Source: CAYQLT01 sp964418425 (GTDB lineage Bacteria; Bacillota; Limnochordia; Limnochordales; Geochordaceae). Taken from it: DNA of 24,717 bases. The DNA is taken from contig CAYQLT010000036.1 of assembly GCA_964418425.1 (NCBI GenBank), positions 1 to 24,717 of the forward strand. The letters are read 5' to 3'. The stretch's first letter is position 1. The number at the start of each line of letters is the position of its first letter. Positions 6,959 through 15,477 of the stretch are shown here, one piece after another. Below the pieces are notes generated by a model. That model saw only the letters and a program-made list of their open reading frames with translations. It was not told where the DNA came from and did not search any database. The position numbers and the translations under genes are program-made.

Positions 6959-9612
6959 TACCGAAAGACGTTCGGCTTTACACCTGGGTCGATGTCGAGG
7001 AGGTTCTGCTGCGGGCCTTGCATGAAGGGCGATGGCCCGAGTGGCTCGTCTGGGCAAGGCCGTACTGGGATACCCTCACCGTAAGGGTGCATCCCGGGCA
7101 CCGGGCCGATGCATACCGATGGCTGGCTGCCGAATATGAGCCCCGTTACGATAGCCGTGCGGACGCGATCATTCTCGAAAGCCTCAACGATGATCGCCGA
7201 ACCCTGCCCGTGGTGGTGGAAGAAACCGACGAAACTCCGCCGAGCCCGCGTTTTGTGCCGACGTTCACGAGGCCGTCCATCCTGTGGGCGTCAAGCGCCC
7301 GGATGGCCCGGCCCCGCAGACTAACTCCGGAACTTCCGCCCGTCGTGGCATTACATTCGTTCAAGGGGGGCGTCGGCCGCACCGTTCACGCGATGGCCCT
7401 GGCCCAAGCGCTGGCCGAGTCCGCTCCGGGGGCGAGGGTGCTGCTCGTCGACGGCGAGCTGGAAGCACCCGGCATCAGCCGCATGCTCAAGAAGCGCCTG
7501 CCTGAACCGCCCGTTTGCCTGGCCGACTTTCTCGCGCTGGCCCACAGTGAACAAGACCTGACCCGGCGCGCCGCCGTCCGCCTTGTGGCCGAGCGTCTGG
7601 AGGGGGCGCTGCTCAAGCAGATCTACGTGCTGCCTGCCTTCCGGTCGGTGGAGCGCTTCACGTCCCTTGAGGTTCGCCCGGAGCACCTGGTCCGCGACGC
7701 GGAGGACCCGTTTGTGTTAACGGAGCTCCTGGGCGAGTTCGGCCGGGTCCTGGGGGCTGCGGCTGTCATCGTCGACCTTCGGGCCGGTCTTTCCGAACTG
7801 GCCGCCGGGCTGATGTTGGACCCCAGGGTGTACCGCACCCTCGTGACGACACTGTCGGGGCAGTCCGTAGACGGCACCTGTCAGGTGCTGCGCCTGCTCA
7901 ACGATGTGGCGCCGTCTGTCCAGGAGGACGAGCCGCTTCCAGCCATCGTCATCACACGGGTCACCGACGAAGAGGACGCCGGCGGCCTTGTCGACCGCGC
8001 CCGAGAGGAGTTGCTTCGCGCAGCTCCGAACTTCATCACGGAAGACAACGAGCCGCCACTCGTGGCCACTCGCTTCGACCCCAGGCTCATGTCGCTTCCC
8101 CTCGACTGGGACGAGGCCCTCGGGCGGATCCGCAGAGCAGGGCTCGTTGAGGCCATGCAGCAGCTCCTGCCTTGGCTGCCCGTGGCACGCAGGGCGTCTC
8201 CTGCAGCACCGCCGCGACCGGCTGACCTCGACGAGCAGCGCCGGCGCCTCGGCACCTTCGCCGGGAAACTCATCTTTGCGGAAGAAGGAGAGGGGACCGA
8301 CTTTCTCACGACCATCCCCCTTTTGCGGCTTGCCTCCGACCACCGCCACGAGCTACCTGTCGCCGTCGTGGTGGGCGCCAAGGGGTCGGGGAAAACGTAC
8401 ACCTTCCTGCAGATCGTCCGCAGGGGGAGATGGTCGAGGTTCGTACAGGACGCCGGGATATCCGACGTCCGGGTGGACGGTTGGATATTCCCGTTGGTGC
8501 AACCGAAAAGCCTCAAGCATGAGGCGCTGCGCAGGGTGGAGGCGGCTCGTGAGCAGACCGCGCGAAGCCTCGGGTTCGGTGAACCGTGGGCCATCGACCG
8601 GGTCCGCGACGCCGTCTCGGACGAGCTCAAGCTGAACCTCCATGAAGGCGAGTGGCGCGAGCGGTGGCTGGACATGATGGCCTGGGCCCTTGGGCTGGAG
8701 GTCCGGGCCGCCGGCGCCGGTAGAACCCTCGTGGAACTCCTCCGGCAGCGGGGCGAGAAGCTTCTGGTGGTCATCGACGGCCTTGAAGAGATGTTTCAAT
8801 CCTTCTCCGAGAACGCTTCGCAGCAGGTCGCCTTGCGGGGCCTGCTGCAGGATGTCCCGGAGTGGCTGGAGCAGCAACCGGGCCGCCCGGTCGGCCTGGT
8901 CGTCTTCATCCGCAGTGACATGGTCTTTTCGGCGGTGCGGCAGAACACTGCCCAGTTTCTCGCGCGATACGAGCCGTATGCTCTCAAGTGGAACGAGGAA
9001 GAGGCATTACGCCTTGTGGCATGGACGGCTGTCAAGGCGGGAGTGCTGGCAAACCAAACCGTCGATTCGTTGCACCAGGCCGGACGCAAGACGCTCTCCG
9101 ACGCGCTCGAGCCGATATGGGGGAAGAAACTCGGAAGTGATCGGTCCAAAGAGGCGCGCTCCTCAGAGTGGGTGATTTCCGCACTCTCCGATTTCCGCCA
9201 GCAGATCCAGGCGCGGGATCTGATGCGCCTGCTTGCCCTTGCCGCTCGGGGCTCCGTGGGCGACTCGCACTGGAAGGACCGCCTTCTCACGCCAGGCGCC
9301 CTGCGGCGGGCTCTGCCTGATTGCAGCACCGAAAAGACCAAGGAGGTGGAGGCGGAAAACCCCCTCCTGAGGCCTGTCTTCGAGTATCTTCGGAACCTGC
9401 CCGCTGACAAACGCACCGTCCCCTTCACCCGGGAGACCGTCGGGCTTGAGCCGGACCAGCTCAGGCTCCTCGAAGACAACGGCGTGGTGCTGCGCGAAGG
9501 CGACGAGTATTACATGCCCGAGATTTTCCGCCACGGGCTCCATTTCAAGCTTGAATCCGGCGCCCGGCCGCGCGTCCTCACCCTGGCCCGCCGGGCGAGG
9601 GTTAACGTGTGA
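6955..9612 (+). CDS. KGGVGR-variant MinD/ParA-like ATPase fused to a STAND-like P-loop NTPase
   Basis: This 885-residue protein has three parts. Residues 1-100 are a conserved-looking N-terminal domain (YTWVDVEEVL, then WPEWLVWARPYWDTLTVRV). Residues about 127-410 are a MinD/ParA-like domain with HSFKGGVGRT: the deviant-Walker signature lysine (K137) is kept but the usual P-loop lysine is Arg (R142). The LLVDGELEAPG segment (163-173) is the next conserved strand. Residues about 440-885 form a second P-loop module with Walker A GAKGSGKT (474-481), Walker B LLVVIDGLEE (603-612) and a helical C-terminal region ending in a winged-helix-like segment (LRLLEDNGVVLREGDEYYMPE). Proteins with this motif are annotated as KGGVGR-motif variant AAA ATPases. 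ATG 6955 is set by the ATGA overlap with the HEPN-like gene. A regulatory or defence role driven by nucleotide-dependent switching is inferred. Confidence 0.85.
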   Translation: MIPKDVRLYTWVDVEEVLLRALHEGRWPEWLVWARPYWDTLTVRVHPGHRADAYRWLAAEYEPRYDSRADAIILESLNDDRRTLPVVVEETDETPPSPRFVPTFTRPSILWASSARMARPRRLTPELPPVVALHSFKGGVGRTVHAMALAQALAESAPGARVLLVDGELEAPGISRMLKKRLPEPPVCLADFLALAHSEQDLTRRAAVRLVAERLEGALLKQIYVLPAFRSVERFTSLEVRPEHLVRDAEDPFVLTELLGEFGRVLGAAAVIVDLRAGLSELAAGLMLDPRVYRTLVTTLSGQSVDGTCQVLRLLNDVAPSVQEDEPLPAIVITRVTDEEDAGGLVDRAREELLRAAPNFITEDNEPPLVATRFDPRLMSLPLDWDEALGRIRRAGLVEAMQQLLPWLPVARRASPAAPPRPADLDEQRRRLGTFAGKLIFAEEGEGTDFLTTIPLLRLASDHRHELPVAVVVGAKGSGKTYTFLQIVRRGRWSRFVQDAGISDVRVDGWIFPLVQPKSLKHEALRRVEAAREQTARSLGFGEPWAIDRVRDAVSDELKLNLHEGEWRERWLDMMAWALGLEVRAAGAGRTLVELLRQRGEKLLVVIDGLEEMFQSFSENASQQVALRGLLQDVPEWLEQQPGRPVGLVVFIRSDMVFSAVRQNTAQFLARYEPYALKWNEEEALRLVAWTAVKAGVLANQTVDSLHQAGRKTLSDALEPIWGKKLGSDRSKEARSSEWVISALSDFRQQIQARDLMRLLALAARGSVGDSHWKDRLLTPGALRRALPDCSTEKTKEVEAENPLLRPVFEYLRNLPADKRTVPFTRETVGLEPDQLRLLEDNGVVLREGDEYYMPEIFRHGLHFKLESGARPRVLTLARRARVNV

Positions 9613-9616
9613 GGGT

Positions 9617-12121
9617 TTACCCCGGCTGGCCATGGGCCCCGGCCTGCTGGATCAGCCTCAGCAACCCCGACGCCTGCGCACGCACCGCGCTCAAGGTCAG
9701 GCGGTAGGCCGCTCGCATCATGGCCGTGTAAAGCATCCGGCGGGCTCGTTCCAGCTGTTCGGGGGTGCGGTCCCGGGACGGGAACAGCTGCTCGGTCACT
9801 CCCACGATGAAGACGGTGGGAAACTCGATGCCCTTCGCGCTGAGCGTGGTGATGAGCTTCACGCTGGGTTCAAAGATATCGATGGACTTGCGCCCGTCCC
9901 GTTTCTCATAGTGTTCAAAGGGGATCCCCCGGGCTTGAAGCTCCCGGGCGACCTGGTTGAGCAGCTGGCGGCCTCGGGCGAAGATCGCGATGGAGGAGGC
10001 GGGCGTACCCTCTTCGATGAGCCGGAAGACCCGCCCGGCAATCTCCTTCACCTCGGCGCCCTCGTCGTCGGCCAGCAACACGTCGGGCGCAGGACCGGTC
10101 AGTTCGGTGGCCTCCGGCTCCACCAGGTCGTCGGCCAAATTCTGCCGAAGCTCGGCGACGAGCGGCCTCGCAGCCTCCACGATGGCCCGGGTGGTACGGT
10201 AGCAGCGGCGCAGGACGGTCACGTGGCCTCCCGTGACCCGAAGGCCGGTATCGGCCCAGCGAAAGCTGGAGCGGTAGACGTTTTGGGCGGCGTCGCCGAG
10301 TACCATCAGCCCCCGGTCGGATCCCCCCTGCACCCGCATCAGCACCCGAAAGACGACAGGTAGCAGATCCTGGGCCTCATCGACCACCACGGCATCGTAC
10401 AGCGGCCAGTCGGGGTGCGATGGGGGCAGGGCGGAGAGCAGGTGGTAGGGAAGCCACTCCCACGGAACCATACCTTGCCGCTCGGCCTGCTCTTCAAAAC
10501 CCTCGAACAGCTTCCACAGGTACCGGCGCTCCTCGGGAAGAAGCGGCGTACCCCGCCCCGGCCGCGGGGTCTTCTGCGGGTCGACGTAGGCAGCCTCGTC
10601 GGGCACCGCCCGGCCGTAGATCACCTCGGCGAACTCTTCGGCGATGTAGGCGTCCGAGAGCTTCGCCATGCGCCGGGTAGGGGGTGGAAAAGCCGGATCC
10701 GCCCGAAGCGCCCGCAGTCCATCGAGAAGTTCGGCCCAGCCGGTCAGCTTGAGTTCCAGGCGGCCGCCAAGGTAGCGGGCCTTGAGTTCCCCCAGCCACT
10801 GGTAGGCCGTCCGGACGGCCACCCCCAGGTCCTCCGGCCGGTTGCCGATGGCATCCTTGAGCATCTGGTAGGCCGAATCCCGCAGCACCTGGTTGTAGCA
10901 CAAAAAGAGGACACGCAGCGGCCGCGAGGCCGCCATCAGCAGGTGCTCGATTCGCCGGATGCCCACCACGGTTTTGCCCGTGCCCGCGGCGCCCTTGACA
11001 ATGATGAGGCCCGTGTCCTCCCGCTCGATGAGGCGGCGCTGCTCGTCGCTGACCTGCGCCAGGAACTTGTGGAGCGGAAGCCGCAGGTAGCCCGCCAGCT
11101 GGTCGGCGGACAGAACCACCACGCCTTCCGCCCTCCTGGGCTCCTCGGGGCGCACCACCGCAGGTGGCGGAAGCGGCAGCGAAACCGACGGAAGGCGGTC
11201 GAGGTAGAGGGTCTCCAGGGCATCGGCCACGGGCTCTTCCAGGCCCACCTCCACCAGCTGCGTGCGGGCCGACGTCCGCAAAACCACGGGGATAAGCTCC
11301 TCGGGAACCCCGTGGTAGCGCAGGTCTGCCTCGGTGAGGTACTCGCCGTAGGTTCCGGGAACACCTTCCGGGCGCCGCCAGGGCGAGGGACGCAGGGGCT
11401 CGCAAGGGGGCGGTTCCTGTGAGGATGCGCCGCGGCGGTCGAGCAGGGCGCTGTCGAGGGGCTCAAGCCCCGGGCTGCCGGGGCCGCCAGGGGCCGCAGC
11501 TTGCCGTGGCCCGGCCTCGGGGGGTGCGGCTGCCGGCGTCGCCTGCCGGCGCTCCGGCGCCTTAAGGCTCTCTGCCGTGACGTGCACCACGGACCGGCCG
11601 AGCTCCTGCGCCACGTCTCCGTCGTAGCGCTGGGCCCACTGGTTGACAGAGTGGTCGCCCAGGTTCAACAGCAGCGTCTGGCGTTCGGCGTCGCTGTCAG
11701 CGCGGCGTTCAGCCCCCTTGTCGGCCCGGCGCCGGCCGCTGGCCTCCCCCTGCTGCCCGGCGGGGCCGTCGCTCTCCCCTCGGCCCGCGCCCTCAAGCTG
11801 GGGTTCGGCGCCACTCGTGATCGGAAGGTCTACCAGCCGGTCGGAGCGGGAGAGGCGAGTGTGGAAGAGGCGGTGCTTGCGGTTGCGGATCGGGCTTCGC
11901 TGCAAGGTTCGGTAATCGGTCAAAAGGCCCTGCATCACGCGGTACACGGCTGCGCGCCGCTGAGGCCTGCTGCTCAAGTAGCGCTCCAGGGCGTGCTGAA
12001 ACCTCTCGGTAAGCACCAGCCGGTCGAAGCGGGTCCAGGAGGACGCAGGCGGAGCACGTTCGGGGGCAGGTCTGTCTTCCTCGGGTGGGGGCCATCCGGT
12101 ATCCGAGGTCAATGCCGGCAT
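9617..12121 (-). CDS. UvrD/Rep-type superfamily 1 helicase with a RelE-like N-terminal region
   Basis: This 834-residue protein has full SF1A helicase motifs. They are Walker A GAAGTGKT (377-384), Walker B DEAQD (581-585), motif III VLGDAAQNVYR, LITTLSAKGIEFPTVFIVGV (motif V area) and RRMLYTAMMRAAYRLTL (motif VI). Residues about 30-168 precede the helicase and look like a ParE/RelE toxin fold. They have an amphipathic TERFQHALERYLSSRP helix, a second helix, HRLFHTRLSRSDRLVDLPI strands and a later NLGDHSVNQWAQRYD segment, split by a low-complexity insertion (103-147). RelE-like/UvrD fusions are known, and their role in DNA repair or conflict is poorly defined. ATG 12121 is preferred, with GGTGG about 10 nt upstream; longer openings lack support. 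Its stop is 4 nt from that of the convergent ATPase gene. The helicase call is certain, the RelE-like call moderate. Confidence 0.85.
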   Translation of the reverse strand: MPALTSDTGWPPPEEDRPAPERAPPASSWTRFDRLVLTERFQHALERYLSSRPQRRAAVYRVMQGLLTDYRTLQRSPIRNRKHRLFHTRLSRSDRLVDLPITSGAEPQLEGAGRGESDGPAGQQGEASGRRRADKGAERRADSDAERQTLLLNLGDHSVNQWAQRYDGDVAQELGRSVVHVTAESLKAPERRQATPAAAPPEAGPRQAAAPGGPGSPGLEPLDSALLDRRGASSQEPPPCEPLRPSPWRRPEGVPGTYGEYLTEADLRYHGVPEELIPVVLRTSARTQLVEVGLEEPVADALETLYLDRLPSVSLPLPPPAVVRPEEPRRAEGVVVLSADQLAGYLRLPLHKFLAQVSDEQRRLIEREDTGLIIVKGAAGTGKTVVGIRRIEHLLMAASRPLRVLFLCYNQVLRDSAYQMLKDAIGNRPEDLGVAVRTAYQWLGELKARYLGGRLELKLTGWAELLDGLRALRADPAFPPPTRRMAKLSDAYIAEEFAEVIYGRAVPDEAAYVDPQKTPRPGRGTPLLPEERRYLWKLFEGFEEQAERQGMVPWEWLPYHLLSALPPSHPDWPLYDAVVVDEAQDLLPVVFRVLMRVQGGSDRGLMVLGDAAQNVYRSSFRWADTGLRVTGGHVTVLRRCYRTTRAIVEAARPLVAELRQNLADDLVEPEATELTGPAPDVLLADDEGAEVKEIAGRVFRLIEEGTPASSIAIFARGRQLLNQVARELQARGIPFEHYEKRDGRKSIDIFEPSVKLITTLSAKGIEFPTVFIVGVTEQLFPSRDRTPEQLERARRMLYTAMMRAAYRLTLSAVRAQASGLLRLIQQAGAHGQPG

Positions 12122-12333
12122 CCTCAGCGAACCACCGAACCTTCCGGATGGGTCCGGAACTTCGCCGGAAAGCAGGGTTTCTCCTCCCGGAAGGCAGCGG
12201 GCTCGGGCTCCTCGGCCAGGCCTTGCCTTCTCCGCCGGCGACGCCGCCACCGAGCAGAAGAGGTTATGATGAGAATGGGCCACGAAGGGCCGTTCGTCCG
12301 GTTTTGCGGCCAGGGGTCCGAGGGGGCGGCCCG

Positions 12334-12771
12334 ATGCAAGACGCCGTCCAGATATACAACAAGCTTGACGAACTGACCGGTCATGCGTGGCGTGTCCGGA
12401 GGAAAGTTCATGACGCCTTCCAGGCCCTGTCCGCCGCGCCGTTCCCGGCAGACCGGTGGCGCCCGCTGCTTCGTCCGGGCCGAGAAGAGTTGTGCCGGTT
12501 CATCCGGGAGGTCCGGGCCACCCGGCGGGCCTACCGGCAGGTATTTGGCTACGACCCCGAATACCTCGAGCGTATCGAGCGGGATGCCTTGCTGGTTGCC
12601 CAGCGGCTTTCATGGGTCAGCCGGGAAGCGCCTGCCGCCACCTCGAGGGAAGTCATGGACGACTGGCTTGGCCTGCTGGAGAACCTGCGGGACTTCATCC
12701 AGCACATTGCCAGAGCCACCAAACGGGCCTGGAGAGTCTTCCGAGAGGTGCACTTGTCCGAGTCCTCCTAA
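12334..12771 (+). CDS. Small helical protein, function unknown
   Basis: I do not recognise this 145-residue protein. It is predicted almost all helical, rich in Arg, Glu, Leu and Trp, with no signal peptide or membrane segment. Segments such as IYNKLDELTGHAWRVRRKVH, LCRFIREVRATRRAYRQVFG and LLENLRDFIQHIARATKRAW suggest a helical bundle or coiled-coil dimer. ATG 12334 follows AGGGGGCGG at 12320-12328, a suitable site. A TATGAT box at 12265-12270 could be its -10, without a convincing -35. It diverges from the helicase gene, sharing a 212-nt intergenic region, and converges on the metal-transport operon. Any link to the helicase is speculation. Confidence 0.65.
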   Translation: MQDAVQIYNKLDELTGHAWRVRRKVHDAFQALSAAPFPADRWRPLLRPGREELCRFIREVRATRRAYRQVFGYDPEYLERIERDALLVAQRLSWVSREAPAATSREVMDDWLGLLENLRDFIQHIARATKRAWRVFREVHLSESS

Positions 12772-12844
12772 GCGCACGGTCGCCTGCGCGACGAACCGCA
12801 GCGCCGCAGGCCGGACGGCCGCCCATGTAAGCGCCGGGTCGTCT

Positions 12845-13927
12845 TCAGCCGTCCACGCCACCCAGCGCCCGCACGATGGTGCGGACGTTGTGCTCCATCA
12901 TGCCCACGTAGGTCTCGGCCCCGCTTCCGGGGGCGCCGAGCGCGTCGGCGTACAGCTTGCCGCCGATGCGCACCCCCGCCTGGGCGGCGATCTCCTGCAT
13001 GGTCTGGGGGTTGATGGTGGTCTCCACGAACGCCGGCACCCCGTAGCGGCGCAGGTTGCGGAACAGCCCTGCCAGGCGGTGCGCGGACGGCTCCTCTTCA
13101 GTGCTGACGCCCCAGATGGTGTCCAGAACCTCCAGGCCGTAGCGCCGCCCGAAGTAGCGGTAGGCGTCGTGGGTGGTGACGAGCTTGCGGCGCTCGGGCG
13201 GGATGGTGGAGACCTCCCCCGCGGTCCAGGCGTCGAGCTCGCGCAGCCGCTCGGCAAGACGCCGGGCGTTGCGCCGGAACAGTTCCTCGCCGGCGGGGTC
13301 GAGCTGCACCAGCGCCCGGTAGATGTGCTCGGCGTACTGCGCCGCCAGGGTGGGATCCATCCACAGGTGCGGGTCCACCCTCAGGGGATCTCCGGGCCAC
13401 GGCAGGACCTGCGTGCGCACCTCCTCGGCCAGCCGCACCAGCCGCCTGCCGCCCGTTGCGCCCGGGACAAGCCGCTCCGCCCAGTAGTCCAGGTAGTAGC
13501 CGTTGAGCAGCACCAGCGAGGCCCGGGCGACGCTCAGCGCATCCCGGGGCGTCGGCTCGTAGGTATGGGGATCCTGGCCCGGCCCGAGCAGGCTGTAGAC
13601 CCGAACCCGCTCCCCGCTCACCTGCCGGGCCAGGTCGGCGACGACGGTGGTGCTGGCGACGACCAGAGGGCGCCCGGCGGGTTCGCCCGGGCTGCCCAGA
13701 CGCCGCTCCCACGCCAGGCCGGCGCTCCAGACCGCCAGGGTTCCTCCCAGCGCCCAAAGCCCCACCCAGGCGGCACCGGCGAGCCGCCACCGCCATCCCA
13801 CCGACTCACCCGGCCCGGCGCCACGCCCAAAACCTGTAGTTGGCGTGAGGCCGAAGCCCCGGCCTGAGCCCCCGGACCGCCGCCCCGGCAGGGGACGCCC
13901 GGTCGGCCACCGGCGCGCGCCCCTCAC
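12845..13927 (-). CDS. Mn/Zn ABC transporter substrate-binding lipoprotein-like protein (TroA/ZnuA family)
   Basis: This 360-residue protein binds a divalent metal outside the membrane and delivers it to the permease encoded upstream. After a Pro/Gly-rich start, residues about 48-70 are a hydrophobic anchor or signal without a clear lipobox cysteine. Likely metal ligands are H121 (QDPHTYEPTP), H187 (DPHLWMDP), H253 (TTHDAYRYFG) and D328 (KLYADALG), the HHHD set seen in TroA-type proteins that take Zn or Mn. GTG 13927 overlaps the permease stop (GTGA at 13924-13927), implying translational coupling. A start nearer the signal (in-frame GTG close to residue 43) cannot be excluded, because the first 45 residues are unusual for the family. 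It is the last gene of the operon. Confidence 0.88.
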   Translation of the reverse strand: MRGARRWPTGRPLPGRRSGGSGRGFGLTPTTGFGRGAGPGESVGWRWRLAGAAWVGLWALGGTLAVWSAGLAWERRLGSPGEPAGRPLVVASTTVVADLARQVSGERVRVYSLLGPGQDPHTYEPTPRDALSVARASLVLLNGYYLDYWAERLVPGATGGRRLVRLAEEVRTQVLPWPGDPLRVDPHLWMDPTLAAQYAEHIYRALVQLDPAGEELFRRNARRLAERLRELDAWTAGEVSTIPPERRKLVTTHDAYRYFGRRYGLEVLDTIWGVSTEEEPSAHRLAGLFRNLRRYGVPAFVETTINPQTMQEIAAQAGVRIGGKLYADALGAPGSGAETYVGMMEHNVRTIVRALGGVDG

Positions 13928-15477
13928 GTCGGCCGCACCCGCACCCGGGCCGCCTCCCGCACGTCCAGCGTGCCGCCCCGGCCGCCTTCCGGCCCGCCGT
14001 TCACCACCGCCACCGTCAGCCGCTGCCCCTGCCGCCCCCGCACCCGCACCACCGCCCCCGGAACCGCGCCGATCTGCTGGAGGTGGCGGAGCAGCGCCGC
14101 ATCCTCGTCCTCGACCCGAACCACAACCCCGCTCTGCCCGGCCTGCAGGGAATCAAGGGGCACGTCCGCCGGCGCCCCCGGCGGCGTGTCGCCCGAGTGC
14201 GCTGCGCCGCTCACCGGAAGTTCATCCCCCGCCGGCGGGATCGGGGCGCCGTGGGGGTCCGTGGTGGGGTGCCCCAGGGTATCGGCCAGTTCGGCGGCCA
14301 GGGCGGGCGGCGTCACGTGTTCGAGTTCGTGGGCCTGGGCATGGACGGCGTCCCAGGGCATGCCCGCCATGTCGGTGAGATAGCGTTCCCACAGGCGATG
14401 GGAGCGGATCAGGCCCCGGGCCCGGCGCACCCCGGGCTGCAGCAGCCGCATGCGGCTCCCGGCGTCCTCCACCTCCACCAGACCCGCCCGTCCGAGGCGG
14501 CGCAGCACCCGGCCGAGCGCCCGGGGGTTCAGCCCCGTCAGCCGGCTCAGCCTTTCCACGCTGACCTGCTGGCGGCCGTCGGCGAGTTCATGGGCGGCCT
14601 TGAGCACATCGTCTTCGGCCACCTGCGCGGCGGCCCGGCGCCGCTGAAGCGCCCTCGCCACAAGCCCCTGTTCCGGTGCAAAGGCCAGCGCCGTCACGAA
14701 CGCGCCGGTGGCCACCAGCACCATGGACGGCCCCGAGGCGATATCCAGGTAGAACGACAGGTATAGCCCGAAGAACGCCGCAAGGGCCCCGACGCCGGCC
14801 GCCAGCGCCATCATCTCCGGGAATCGGCGGGTGAGCAGGTAGGCGGTGGCCGGCGGCGTGATGAGCATCGCAAGGGCCAGCACGATACCGACGGCCCGAA
14901 GGGCCGCCACGATGGTGGCCGAGAGCAGCACCAGGATCAGGTAGTGCAGAAAGCCGACCGGCAGCCCCACCACCTGGGCGGTGAGCGGGTCGAAAGCCCA
15001 CAGTTCCAGCTCCTTGAAGATGGAAACCACCACCGCCACCACCACGACCCCGATGCCGACGGTCAGCGCCAGGTCGGTCCGCGAGACGCCCAGCACATTG
15101 CCAAAGAGGATGTGGAACACATCGACGTTGCTGCGGACCCGGCTCAGCACCGCCAGCCCGGCCGCGAACGCACCGATGAACAAAATCCCCATGGCAGCGT
15201 CCGATTTGATGCGGGTGTGGCGTTCCACAAACCCGATCCCGACGGCCGTCAGCAGGGCCGTGGCCAGTGCTCCCAGGAAGTACGGCCAGGCCAGAAGGTA
15301 GGCGATGGCCACCCCGGGCAGGATGGCATGGGAGATGGCGTCTCCCAGAAGCGACCAGCGACGCACCAGAAGAAAGCTGCCGATGACCGCACCCGTCACG
15401 CCCACGCTCAACCCCGCGAGCAGGGCCCGAACCATGAAGGGGTAGCGGAAGGGTTCGATGAAGACGTCGAGGCTCAT
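13924..15477 (-). CDS. Mn/Zn ABC transporter permease fused to DtxR/MntR-like repressor and FeoA domains
   Basis: Residues 1-270 of this 517-residue protein are an ABC-3 family permease with 7-9 membrane helices (start LLAGLSVGVTGAVIGSFLLVRR, conserved LLGDAISHAILPGVA and LITPPATAYLL). Such permeases are normally about 280 residues and stop there. Here residues 283-350 form a winged helix (VLKAAHEL, VSVERLSRLTGLNPRALGRVL, LGRAGLVEVE). Residues 351-415 match the DtxR-family dimerisation and metal-binding part (RSHRLWERYL, HELEHVT at 383-389, LGHPTTDPHGAPIP). Residues 438-515 are a FeoA/SH3-like domain. In HELEH, His replaces the residue that is Cys or Glu in DtxR or MntR. ATG 15477 overlaps the ATPase stop (ATGA). 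The fusion suggests a membrane-tethered metal sensor; see the operator at 16315-16330. Confidence 0.9.
   Translation of the reverse strand: MSLDVFIEPFRYPFMVRALLAGLSVGVTGAVIGSFLLVRRWSLLGDAISHAILPGVAIAYLLAWPYFLGALATALLTAVGIGFVERHTRIKSDAAMGILFIGAFAAGLAVLSRVRSNVDVFHILFGNVLGVSRTDLALTVGIGVVVVAVVVSIFKELELWAFDPLTAQVVGLPVGFLHYLILVLLSATIVAALRAVGIVLALAMLITPPATAYLLTRRFPEMMALAAGVGALAAFFGLYLSFYLDIASGPSMVLVATGAFVTALAFAPEQGLVARALQRRRAAAQVAEDDVLKAAHELADGRQQVSVERLSRLTGLNPRALGRVLRRLGRAGLVEVEDAGSRMRLLQPGVRRARGLIRSHRLWERYLTDMAGMPWDAVHAQAHELEHVTPPALAAELADTLGHPTTDPHGAPIPPAGDELPVSGAAHSGDTPPGAPADVPLDSLQAGQSGVVVRVEDEDAALLRHLQQIGAVPGAVVRVRGRQGQRLTVAVVNGGPEGGRGGTLDVREAARVRVRPT

Noticed and set aside
10415..11422. A 335-codon plus-strand open frame
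   Set aside because: It is antisense to the helicase motifs and has no ribosome site or domain.
12383..13867. A 494-codon plus-strand open frame
   Set aside because: It overlaps the helical unknown gene in another frame and is antisense to the metal-binding protein gene, with shadow-like composition.
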